From: Alphaproteobacteria bacterium
Lineage (GTDB): Bacteria > Pseudomonadota > Alphaproteobacteria > Rhizobiales > Xanthobacteraceae
Reading direction: 5' to 3'
Assembly (NCBI GenBank): GCA_016869215.1
Contig: VGEP01000004.1
Location: 1 to 64,000, forward strand
DNA length: 64,000 nucleotides
How positions within the stretch are numbered: position 1 is the stretch's first letter; every line of letters begins with the position of its first letter. The notes beneath the pieces were generated by a model that ran no database searches, was not told the origin of the DNA, and worked only from the letters and a program-made list of their open reading frames with translations. The position numbers and the translations under genes are program-made. Positions 27,018-35,068 of the stretch are shown in pieces.

Positions 27018-29129
27018 TCACCGCGCCAACGGATCGGGCCTGAGCTGGAACTTCACCACCTTCGGCCGCGTGCCCTTGCCGGTTTCCAGATGGAACGGCG
27101 TGCGCGTGCCGTAGGTCGCCCACACACCGCGTCCCTTCCACCCGGCACTCGGATCGTCGATGCGGCCGTCGATCCATTTCGCGTAGAAACCGAGCGGATA
27201 GGGTACCACGAAATTGAGCCACTCGTTGCCAACCAGCGCCATCAGCGACTCGTTGGCGTTGCCGGTGGCCCAGGGCACGTTGCGGCCGAGCCCGAACGTG
27301 TCGAACTGGTCGACCCAGGTGTAGTAGCTCGCCTCCGCGCTGCCGGTGTCGGTCACGCCCATCATCTGCGGACCGGGGAACGGATAGAGCGTCCAGCCCT
27401 CCGGGCAGTGCCGGCCGGTGGCGGTTTCCGGTCCGCGCAGCACCTTGCACTTGGAGCGGTCGAAGCGGCCCATGTGGCCGCTCGACAGCGGCACCCAGGC
27501 GATGCCCTCGCGGTCGATGTCGAAGCCGCGCGGGCCGTAGCCCGGGAACGGCGGCTCGTAGATTTCGGCAAGCGCGGTCTCCGACGGGTTCGGCCCCGGA
27601 TCGACGCGCACGATGTAGCCCGGGAAGGTCAGGATCGAGCCCCAGATCGTGCCGTCCTTCGGGTTGACGCCGATGCCGTAGAACGCGCCGACCACGCGCT
27701 TGTCCTTGGTCGGATCGACCGGCTGGTTCGGCTCGACCCATTCGTCGCGCTTGCCGTTGCCGTTGGTGTCGACGACGATCGGCGTCCAGCCTTGCGCCCT
27801 CGCCTCGTCGCCGGTCTCCTCGAACACGCGGCGGTTGATCCAGCCGACCACGCCCGAGCCCGGCCCGCCCTGGGAGAGCCAAAGCGTATTGTCGGCGTCC
27901 TCGGCGAACACGAGATGGTGGGTCTGGAAGCAGGTGCGGATCAGCGTAATCCTGCCGGTCTTGGGATCGAGCACCGAGACGTGCCGCGTCGAGCTTTCGA
28001 GCGGGAACACCCTCGCCGACGGATGGCTCGAACCTTTCCTGCAGAAATCGGGATTCTGCGGCGGGCCGACGCGCGACGTGAACCAGACCTGACCCTTCTC
28101 GTCGAACATCGGATTGTGCGTCGAAGTCTGGCTGTCCCAGATCGCCTCGTCGCCCCAGTAGGGCGAGGTCGAGAGCGGATCGGTCTTGGACGATTGCGTT
28201 TTGGGATCGCGCACCGGCATCCGGAACGACGACGCGCGGTGGTTCACCGGGTCGAGCACTGGAACGAGATCGGTCGAATTCTCGACCGCGCCGTAGATCA
28301 GCCCGTTGGCGTTGAGCGTCGGGTTACGCTTGTCGGTGACGGTGATGTCGTGGAGGTAGTGCTTGGGATCGGAGAAGTCCCACTGCGTGATGACGACGTT
28401 GCGCTCGCGCCCTTGCGGCCTTCGCGGATGCGCGAACGGCAACTCGCCCGCCGCGATCCGGTCGGTCCAGTCAGCATAGAGTCTCAGCGCGCGCTGGGTG
28501 TCGATGCGGCCGATGGACGTCGCCATGTTGTTCATGGCCTGGCCGGAGAGCAGCCGGCGCGCCCAGGCGTCCTCCGGCTTCAGGTCGGAGAACAGCGGCG
28601 GGATGGTGCGCGTCGCCTTGTTGCCGAGCGCGTGGCAGCCGTAGCAGCCGTTGGTCTTGGTGACGTTCAGCCACGCCGCCTGGCTGCGCACGTTGCCGAC
28701 CGGGAACTCGTCCTTGCCCGGCGTCTTGAGCATCGAATACCAGTAGATCGCCGGATAGAGGTCGGCCGCGGCCTGCGGCGACGGCGCGCGCTGGGCAGTG
28801 AAGTTCACCGTGCGCCCCGGCGCGCTGCGGACCTTGGCAGTGTCGGACAGGCCGTAGCCGCGCGCCCAGACCTCGTAATTGGCCTGCGGCAGTTCGGGAA
28901 TGAGGTAACGGCCGCGATCGTCAGTGACCACGCTCTTGATGTAGCGCGTCGGAAGATCGGTGGTTTCGGCAATCACCCAGACGCCGGCCTCGGGCCCGTT
29001 CGGTCCGGTGACAGTGCCGGCGATGTCGTTACCGGCTGCCTGCTGCGCCGCCGCAAAGCGTGGAACCGCAATCAGCTCCAAAACCGCAATCGAAACGAAA
29101 GCCGCCAGAAAAATCCGCCTGATGGTCAT
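27018..29129 (-). CDS. exported c-type haem protein with carboxypeptidase-regulatory-like domain and beta-propeller (paralogue 1)
   Basis: 703 residues from an ATG with GGAGG five bases upstream. Signal peptide about 1-28 (AAAQ). The carboxypeptidase-regulatory-like domain spans about 34-112 (GTVTGPNGPEAGVWVIAETT, YLIPELPQANYEVWARGYG). A single haem c attachment motif, CYGCH (C162-C165-H166), follows, with a candidate Met ligand in GQAMNNMAT. The rest (about 230-700) is beta-rich with repeated VWFTS, DNTLWLS, GTIWGS blades, like Vgb/NHL propellers, and one EF-hand-like DTNGNGKRDEW. Function is not named. It is a paralogue of the upstream gene. Confidence 0.88.
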   Translation of the reverse strand: MTIRRIFLAAFVSIAVLELIAVPRFAAAQQAAGNDIAGTVTGPNGPEAGVWVIAETTDLPTRYIKSVVTDDRGRYLIPELPQANYEVWARGYGLSDTAKVRSAPGRTVNFTAQRAPSPQAAADLYPAIYWYSMLKTPGKDEFPVGNVRSQAAWLNVTKTNGCYGCHALGNKATRTIPPLFSDLKPEDAWARRLLSGQAMNNMATSIGRIDTQRALRLYADWTDRIAAGELPFAHPRRPQGRERNVVITQWDFSDPKHYLHDITVTDKRNPTLNANGLIYGAVENSTDLVPVLDPVNHRASSFRMPVRDPKTQSSKTDPLSTSPYWGDEAIWDSQTSTHNPMFDEKGQVWFTSRVGPPQNPDFCRKGSSHPSARVFPLESSTRHVSVLDPKTGRITLIRTCFQTHHLVFAEDADNTLWLSQGGPGSGVVGWINRRVFEETGDEARAQGWTPIVVDTNGNGKRDEWVEPNQPVDPTKDKRVVGAFYGIGVNPKDGTIWGSILTFPGYIVRVDPGPNPSETALAEIYEPPFPGYGPRGFDIDREGIAWVPLSSGHMGRFDRSKCKVLRGPETATGRHCPEGWTLYPFPGPQMMGVTDTGSAEASYYTWVDQFDTFGLGRNVPWATGNANESLMALVGNEWLNFVVPYPLGFYAKWIDGRIDDPSAGWKGRGVWATYGTRTPFHLETGKGTRPKVVKFQLRPDPLAR

Positions 29130-29276
29130 CGTCGCCTCCAAAAGAGCCGGACGAAAAATCGCGCTCTTGCCTCTGTCCGGTAATAACCCCGGACGCGGCA
29201 CCGCCCTGCGGGCTTGCGCGAAAAATGACGGGCGCGGCCCAAGCCGCGCCCGCAATTTGCGTAACCGGGTCGCGGC

Positions 29277-31442
29277 CTACTTCGCGAGCGGGTTCGGCCG
29301 CACCTGGATCTGCACCGCGAGCGGACGCGCGCCCTTGCCCAATTCATTGAGCCATGGCGTGCGGTCGCCCGACGCGCTCCACAGGCCCCTGCCCTTCCAG
29401 CCGGCGTTCGGATCGTCGATGCGCGCGTCGAGGCCCTTGGCGTAGAAGCCCATGGGATACGGAACGCGCATCAGGATCATCTTGCCGTTCTTGAGGGCGA
29501 CGAAGCCGTCCTGAAGGTTGGCGGTCGAGATCGGAATGTTCTCGCCCAGGCCCACCGCATTGTGGTGATCGACCCAGGTGTAGTAGCTCGCCTCGGCGCT
29601 CGAATTCGGCACGCCGTCGAAGCCCGGACCCGGATACTTGTGGAGCGTCCAGCCCTCGGGGCAATGGTCGCCGGTGGCCTTCGGCCCGTTGAGCGGCGCC
29701 TTGCACTTGCTGCGGTCGAATTCGACCAGGTGTCCGGCCGAGCCCGAGCCCCAGAGCCGCCCGTCGGCGCCGATGTCGCCGCCGCGCAGGCCGATGCCCT
29801 CTTTCGGAACCGCGTAGAACTCGGAGAGCTTGGTCTTGGGATCGTAGCGCAGGAAGCCCGGCCGTCCGCCGAACACGCCGGACGTGTACCAGATCGAGCC
29901 GTCCTTCGGATGCGGCATCACCGCATAGGGGCCGGAGCCCGGGTTGAACCGCATGTCCTTGCCGTCAGCCGGCTTGCCCGGATCGGTCCACTCGTCGAGC
30001 TTGCCGTTGCCGTTCAGGTCGAGCACGAACGGATGCCAGCCGGTCGCCTTCTGCGCGTCCTTGGTTTCGTCCCAGGCCTTGGTGTTGACCCAGCCCGCAA
30101 CCTGGCCGGAGCCCGACAGCCACAGCGTATTGTCGGCGTCATAGCCGAACTGCGGATGGTGGGTGCCGAAGCAGGTGTCGATGAACTCGTACTTCTGCGT
30201 CTTGGGATCGAACATCGAAACCTGACGGCTGTTGACGTCGAGCGGGAAGATTTTCGCAGACGGATGCTCCGAGCCCTTCTTGCACCAGTCCGGATTCGGC
30301 CGGCCGCGGACCGTCGCCGCGAACCAGACCCGGCCCTGGCTGTCGAACATGCCGTTGTGGTTGTTGGCGCGCGTGTCCCAGAGCTGCTGCTCGCCCCAGT
30401 ACGGCGACGGCATGGTCGGCTTGACCGCGCCGGCGTGGCCCGGTCCGAGCGAGATCGGCATGTTCGGATCGCGCACCGGCATCTTGAAATACGTCACCGT
30501 GTGCGTCTTCGGATCGAGGATCGGCATCATGTCGGTGGAATATTCCGGCGAGCCGTAGAGCTTGCCGCCCGCATTGACCCTCGGATTGCGGCGGTCGGAC
30601 GAGATCAGGTCGTGGAGGTACTTGTCCGCCGTCGACCACTCCCACGCCGTGACGACGAGGTTGCGCTCCTCACCGGTCGGCCGCGGCGGGCGGTGCTTGG
30701 GCGTCTCGCCCTTGGCGACGCGCTCGGTCCAGTCGCCGAAATACTTGTACGGCACGCCGCCGAGCTGTCCGGCGATGCGGTTGGTCATCATCTCGCCCGA
30801 CTGGCCGGACGCGATGCGGCGCATCCAGGCCTCGGCGTGCGATTTGAATTCGCCGAGCTGCGCCGGAATGGTGCGGGTCGATTCCTGGCCGAGTTGATGA
30901 CAGCCGACGCAGTCGACGTTGTTCATCCGGTGACGCCAGGTATCGAACGTGATGTTCTTGGGAATGTCGCTACCGCCGCCGAAATCCTTCTGCGGCGGCA
31001 GCTTCATCATGACGTACCAGTAGATCGCCGGATAATAATGCGCCGCCGCCCGCGCGTTCGGCGCGACCACCGCGGTGTGGTTGACGATCTGGCCGGGCTT
31101 GGCCGTGACCTTCGGCGAGTCGACGAGGCCGTAGCCGCGCACCCAGACCCGGTAGTTGGCGACCGGCAGGTCGGGGATGACGTAACGGCCCTGATCGTCG
31201 GTGACGACGCTCTTGATGTAGCGGGTCGGCAGGTCGGTGGTTTCCGCGATCACCCAGACGCCGGCTTCCGGCCCCTTCGGCCCGCGCACCACACCGCCGA
31301 TATCGTCCTTGTCGATCTCGACCGTCGCAGCAGGCGCCGCGCCGCGCTTCTGCTGCGCGTCGGCCGGCACGGTCAACGTTACGGTCATTGCCGCAATGCC
31401 GATGGCGGCGGCGGTCGAATACAACGTCTGCCTGAGGGTCAT
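29277..31442 (-). CDS. exported c-type haem protein with carboxypeptidase-regulatory-like domain and beta-propeller (paralogue 2)
   Basis: 721 residues. ATG at 31442 with AGGGAGAG six bases upstream. Signal peptide about 1-30 (ADAQ). The carboxypeptidase-regulatory-like domain (about 48-125) has a block nearly identical to paralogue 1 (GPEAGVWVIAETTDLPTRYI). Haem motif CVGCH (C178-C181-H182), with candidate Met ligand in GEMMTNR. C-terminal propeller blades (RVWFAATV, NTLWLSG, GSIWYTSG, GRLWGSGS) and DLNGNGKLDEW. It begins the operon; a Bug receptor gene is divergent across 135 bp. Periplasmic redox or lyase activity is inference. Confidence 0.88.
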   Translation of the reverse strand: MTLRQTLYSTAAAIGIAAMTVTLTVPADAQQKRGAAPAATVEIDKDDIGGVVRGPKGPEAGVWVIAETTDLPTRYIKSVVTDDQGRYVIPDLPVANYRVWVRGYGLVDSPKVTAKPGQIVNHTAVVAPNARAAAHYYPAIYWYVMMKLPPQKDFGGGSDIPKNITFDTWRHRMNNVDCVGCHQLGQESTRTIPAQLGEFKSHAEAWMRRIASGQSGEMMTNRIAGQLGGVPYKYFGDWTERVAKGETPKHRPPRPTGEERNLVVTAWEWSTADKYLHDLISSDRRNPRVNAGGKLYGSPEYSTDMMPILDPKTHTVTYFKMPVRDPNMPISLGPGHAGAVKPTMPSPYWGEQQLWDTRANNHNGMFDSQGRVWFAATVRGRPNPDWCKKGSEHPSAKIFPLDVNSRQVSMFDPKTQKYEFIDTCFGTHHPQFGYDADNTLWLSGSGQVAGWVNTKAWDETKDAQKATGWHPFVLDLNGNGKLDEWTDPGKPADGKDMRFNPGSGPYAVMPHPKDGSIWYTSGVFGGRPGFLRYDPKTKLSEFYAVPKEGIGLRGGDIGADGRLWGSGSAGHLVEFDRSKCKAPLNGPKATGDHCPEGWTLHKYPGPGFDGVPNSSAEASYYTWVDHHNAVGLGENIPISTANLQDGFVALKNGKMILMRVPYPMGFYAKGLDARIDDPNAGWKGRGLWSASGDRTPWLNELGKGARPLAVQIQVRPNPLAK

Positions 31443-31577
31443 CGCGTTCTCTCCCTTACCCAAGTCCGGGCTTGCACGCCCGTTGTCGAAACAATCTTAT
31501 ACCAAATAAAGTCCCGTGACAGCGGCTCGCACCTGCGAAATGATGCGGTGGTTCAGGGCCTTGCCGGGGAGCACAAA
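31443..31577. promoter_or_regulatory. divergent promoter region between haem-protein operon and Bug receptor
   Basis: 135 bp between two divergent starts. The middle (about 31488-31510) is AT-rich, with the run CTTATACCAAATAAAG, and is the likely site of the promoter(s). No clear operator palindrome was found. Boundaries are the two start codons. Confidence 0.45.
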
Positions 31578-32546
31578 ATGGTACGGACGATTTGCATCGC
31601 GGCAGCGGGCGTAACGCTCATGGCCGCGGCAACCGCGCAGGCGCAGGATTACCCGACCCGGCCGATCGTGCTCGTGGTTTCGACCGCGCCGGGCGGCGGC
31701 AACGACATTATCGCGCGCGTGATCGGCGACCGCATGAGCCGCACGCTCGGCCAGCAGATCGTCGTCGAGAACCGGCCGGGCGCCGGCGGCACCATTGCCA
31801 CGCGCCAGATCGCCAAGGCCGCCCCCGACGGCTACACGCTTGGCATGGGCAACACCGGCACGCTGGCGCAGGGCCCGGCCTACTATCCCAATGCCGGCTA
31901 CGACCCGCGCAAGGACTTCACCCCGATCGGCCTGATTGCGAGTGCGCCGCTGTCGGTCGTGGTGCATCCGTCGGTGCAGGCGAAGTCGCTTGCCGAACTG
32001 ATCGCGCTCGCCAAGAAGGAGCCCGGCAAGCTCACCTACGGATCGGGCGGCGCGGGCACGCCGAATCATCTGACGGGTGTCATGTTCTCGAACGTGACCG
32101 GCGTGCACATCGTGCACGTGCCGTTCCGCGGCTCGGGCCCCGCGGTCGCGGGCCTGGTCGGCGGCCATGTTTCGATGATGTTTGCCGGCCTGCCGTCGGT
32201 GATCGGCAACATCAAGAACGGCATGGTGCGGCCGCTGGCGATGACCAGCCTGAAGCGCGCAACGGCGCTGCCGGAGCTGATCACGGTCGCGGAGTCCGGC
32301 TTCCCCGGCTTCGAGGCGGCGCAGCGCTACGGGCTGGTCGCGCCTGCGGGTTTGCCGCCTGCGATCGTCGCCAAGCTCAACGCCGCGCTGCGCGAAGCTC
32401 TCGCCAGCGACGACGTGAAGGCGAAGATTTCCGCCGACGGCGCCGAGCCGGCGCCCGGAACGCCGCAGGACTACGCCAAGGATATCGTCAGCGAAGCCGA
32501 CAAATGGGCCAAGGTGGTCAAAGACGCCGGCATATCGGCGAAGTAA
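31578..32546 (+). CDS. Bug-family tripartite tricarboxylate transporter receptor
   Basis: 322 residues with a signal peptide (about 1-23, ending TAQAQ). Family signatures are YPTRPIVLVVSTAPGGGNDIIAR, VVENRPGAGGTIAT, APDGYTLGMG, the pocket segment VPFRGSGPAVAGLVGGHV, and the C-terminal ESGFPGFEAAQRYGLVAPAG. It binds a carboxylated small molecule in the periplasm. No TctA/TctB permease genes are next to it, so it is an orphan receptor like many in Bradyrhizobium relatives. A class II aldolase gene follows 16 bp on. Confidence 0.92.
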   Translation: MVRTICIAAAGVTLMAAATAQAQDYPTRPIVLVVSTAPGGGNDIIARVIGDRMSRTLGQQIVVENRPGAGGTIATRQIAKAAPDGYTLGMGNTGTLAQGPAYYPNAGYDPRKDFTPIGLIASAPLSVVVHPSVQAKSLAELIALAKKEPGKLTYGSGGAGTPNHLTGVMFSNVTGVHIVHVPFRGSGPAVAGLVGGHVSMMFAGLPSVIGNIKNGMVRPLAMTSLKRATALPELITVAESGFPGFEAAQRYGLVAPAGLPPAIVAKLNAALREALASDDVKAKISADGAEPAPGTPQDYAKDIVSEADKWAKVVKDAGISAK

Positions 32547-32562
32547 CGGGAGGATCGCGTTC

Positions 32563-33285
32563 GTGGCCGACACTGCAATTCAATCCGCCGGTCCCGTGGA
32601 CCGTCAGCTCGTCGAGGACCTGGTCGCGGCAAGCCGCATCCTTGCGCACTACGGCGTGCTCGACGCCTGGGGCCATGTCAGCGCCCGGCATCCCAAGAAC
32701 CCCGACCGCTATCTGCTGTCGCGTGCGCTCGCGCCCGCGCTGGTGACGGCCGGCGACATCATGGAGTTCGACATCGACTCCAACCCGGTCGACCAGCGCG
32801 GTCGCCGCGTGTTCCTGGAGCGGTTCATCCACGGCGAGGCGTACCGCGCGCGGCCGGACGTGATGGCCGTCGTGCACAGCCACTCCCCGACCGTGATCCC
32901 GTTCAGCGTCACCGGCGAACCGCTGAAGGCGATCTCGCACATCGCCTCGTTCCTGACCCACGGCTGCCCGTGCTTCGAAATCCGCGACGTGGGGCTGACG
33001 CAGGGGCTATTGGTCACCAACAGCAAGCAGGGCGCGGCGCTGGCGAAGGTGCTGGGCGACCGGCCGGTGGCGCTGATGCGCGGCCACGGCAATCTGGTGG
33101 TGGCTCAGGACATCCCGCGCGTGGTGCACCGCGCGCTCTACACCGAGGTCAACGCGCAGCAGCTTGCCACCGCACTGTCGTTCAAGCGGCCGATCCGGTA
33201 TGTCGAGCCCGACGAGGCGCAAGACCCGGCGCGACTCGGCGACTCGTGGGACTTGTGGAAGCACGAGGCGCTGAAGGGGAAGTGA
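32563..33285 (+). CDS. class II aldolase/adducin-family protein
   Basis: 240 residues from a GTG with GGGAGG upstream. Fold signatures: ILAHYGVLDAWGHVSAR, a zinc site VVHSHSPTV (two histidines) and a later RGHGNLVV. Relatives cleave or epimerise sugar phosphates or decarboxylate aldols; the substrate is unclear. It lies 16 bp after the Bug receptor gene and may act on its ligand. The 3' end is convergent with the LLM monooxygenase. Confidence 0.88.
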   Translation: MADTAIQSAGPVDRQLVEDLVAASRILAHYGVLDAWGHVSARHPKNPDRYLLSRALAPALVTAGDIMEFDIDSNPVDQRGRRVFLERFIHGEAYRARPDVMAVVHSHSPTVIPFSVTGEPLKAISHIASFLTHGCPCFEIRDVGLTQGLLVTNSKQGAALAKVLGDRPVALMRGHGNLVVAQDIPRVVHRALYTEVNAQQLATALSFKRPIRYVEPDEAQDPARLGDSWDLWKHEALKGK

Positions 33286-33292
33286 GACCCCG

Positions 33293-34336
33293 CTACATCC
33301 GCTCTACCTTCGGCATCACGTCCGACACGAACAGCTTGAGCGAGCGCATGGCGTCGTTCATCGACATGGTGCCGAGGAAGAGATACGTCAGCAGGTAGTT
33401 GAAGCCGATCTCGGCGCACTGCTTCTCGATCTCGCGCAGCACGGTCGCGGGCGAGCCCGCGATCACCGTGCCCTCCTCGACGCATTCCTCGAAGTTCTGG
33501 CCGCGCACGTTCTTCATGCGCGCCTGCGTGGCCGTGACGCCGTGGCGGGCGCGCAGCCAATTGATGTTCTTCAGGTGTACTTCCATCGCGGGCTTGGCCC
33601 AGGCTTTGGCCTTCTCGTCGGTCTCGTCGACGAAGATGTGGCGCTGCACGCCGATGGCGACGCCGCCGGAAAATTCAGGCTTCGGATTGAGCGGCTTGCC
33701 GTGCTTGGCGAAGGCCGCGCGGAAGCTGTCGATGTTGGCCTTGGCAAAAGCATTGGGACCGAGGGTAACGAAATGCATTCCCTGCTCGCCGGCCCAGGTC
33801 GAGCCTTCGGCGCCGGACGAGCCGTACCAGAACGGCGGATAGGGCTTTTGATAGGGCTTGAGCGCGACCGGGACGTTCTCGAACCGATAATGCGGCCCCT
33901 TGTAGGTGAGCTGGTCGGCCTGCAGGCCCGCGCGCAGGCATTCGTAAGCGTCGATGAATATCTCGCGCGACTGGTCGTGCTCGACCTTGTGGTAGCGGAG
34001 CTCGAACGGCGAGACGCCGCGGCCGACGCCGACCTCCATGCGGCCCTTGCTCAGGTGATCGAGCATGCAGATTTCGTCGATCAGCCGCAGCGGCGACACG
34101 ATCGGCAGCAGATAGACCAGCGGCCCCATCTTGATGCGCGTGGTGGCGCGCGCGACCGCGCCCAGAAACACGCCCGGCACCGGCACCATGTTGAGCGGCG
34201 TCTGGTGGTGCTCGGCGAGATGCAGGCAATAAAAGCCGGTCTCGTCGGCAGCCTTGATGAACGAAAGACGCTCGTCGAACAGTTGCGCGAGCGGACGCTC
34301 GCCGTCCTCGATGTGATCGAACAACCCGATTTTCAT
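33293..34336 (-). CDS. LLM-class flavin-dependent monooxygenase
   Basis: 347 residues, bacterial luciferase-like fold: MKIGLFDHIED, HLAEHHQTPLNMVPVPGVFL, GRMEVGVGRGVSPFE and YGSSGAEGSTWAGEQGMHF. It uses reduced flavin and O2 on an unknown substrate, possibly alkanesulfonate- or hydrocarbon-type. The ATG at 34336 begins the fold; the 27-residue upstream extension has no family similarity. The N-terminus is not close to any obvious reductase gene in this window. Confidence 0.9.
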   Translation of the reverse strand: MKIGLFDHIEDGERPLAQLFDERLSFIKAADETGFYCLHLAEHHQTPLNMVPVPGVFLGAVARATTRIKMGPLVYLLPIVSPLRLIDEICMLDHLSKGRMEVGVGRGVSPFELRYHKVEHDQSREIFIDAYECLRAGLQADQLTYKGPHYRFENVPVALKPYQKPYPPFWYGSSGAEGSTWAGEQGMHFVTLGPNAFAKANIDSFRAAFAKHGKPLNPKPEFSGGVAIGVQRHIFVDETDEKAKAWAKPAMEVHLKNINWLRARHGVTATQARMKNVRGQNFEECVEEGTVIAGSPATVLREIEKQCAEIGFNYLLTYLFLGTMSMNDAMRSLKLFVSDVMPKVERM

Positions 34337-34471
34337 CCCCGGCTCCGCTGCACCCGGCGGCCGGGATGACATCGTGCCGCCGGCCGCGCGGCATCGTGCC
34401 CGCTCGTCCGGGGGCAAGCAACCGACCGGTAGCGCATGGCAGGGTTCGCGGAGAAGGCGGCGCCGGAACGC

Positions 34472-34867
34472 CTATTCGCTCTTGAAGCCCCGGCGCATGC
34501 TCTCAATGCGGCTGGACGCCGACCCGCCCGGATTCATCGCCTCGGGCACGAGCTGGACGCAGTTCACTTCCTCGGCCTGCTCGACCGCGCCGGTCCGGTT
34601 GTCGAACAGCGCGCGCTTGCAGTTGTCGCCGACATGCGGCGAGAACAGCACCTCGCCGATCTGCCCATCGCGGAACTTCTGATCCGGGTGCGCGATGGTC
34701 AGGGCCTTGCCGGACGAGCCCCAGTCGGAGCTGTGCCGCACGGCGGCGCCGATCGCCAGCACCGACCCCAGCAGCAGACAAACCGCAACCACCCGCCGCC
34801 GAGAGGTCGCAGTGGCGGTATGCCATACGGCCGAGACCGCTCCACCCGTCGCCGAATTCGATCTCAT
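34472..34867 (-). CDS. hypothetical inner-membrane-anchored protein, 131 residues
   Basis: ATG at 34867 with GAGAGGA eight bases upstream. A short cytoplasmic N-terminus is followed by a membrane helix (about 24-42, VVAVCLLLGSVLAIGAAV) and then a periplasmic domain with two cysteines (DNCKRALFDN, EVNCVQLV). Proteins of this form occur, as I recall, in Bradyrhizobiaceae without known function. A consensus CtrA box lies about 117 bp upstream in the same orientation, so cell-cycle control is possible. Confidence 0.75.
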   Translation of the reverse strand: MRSNSATGGAVSAVWHTATATSRRRVVAVCLLLGSVLAIGAAVRHSSDWGSSGKALTIAHPDQKFRDGQIGEVLFSPHVGDNCKRALFDNRTGAVEQAEEVNCVQLVPEAMNPGGSASSRIESMRRGFKSE

Positions 34868-34983
34868 GATGAGGGTCCTCTCGCTCCCGGCTGTGCGGGA
34901 CTGAACACCCTGTGCATGGTGCAACCCTAACAGGCGCCGATTGCCATGCCCGTAACCCGGTCCGGACAAATCGACCGAAACGG

Positions 34984-34998
34984 TTAAATGACTCTTAA
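34984..34998 (-). promoter_or_regulatory. CtrA-type box (TTAA-N7-TTAAC)
   Basis: On the minus strand the sequence reads TTAAGAGTCATTTAAC, an exact match to the full CtrA consensus TTAA-N7-TTAAC. It lies 117 bp upstream of the 131-residue gene and past the 3' end of the IlvD-like gene. In GC-rich DNA the chance of such a match is low. CtrA is the alphaproteobacterial cell-cycle and motility regulator. The position is a little far for a classical promoter overlap. Confidence 0.6.
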
Positions 34999-35068
34999 GG
35001 ATTGGGACCGCCGCCGCCCATGGCGGTTTCGGCGGCCGTGCCTGCAGCGGCGATATGCCGTTGCGGCG

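Noticed and set aside
29562-31577. Long plus-strand extension of the Bug receptor gene
   Set aside because: The upstream part is antisense to the large haem-c protein. The ATG at 31578 with GGGGAG and a signal peptide is the real start.
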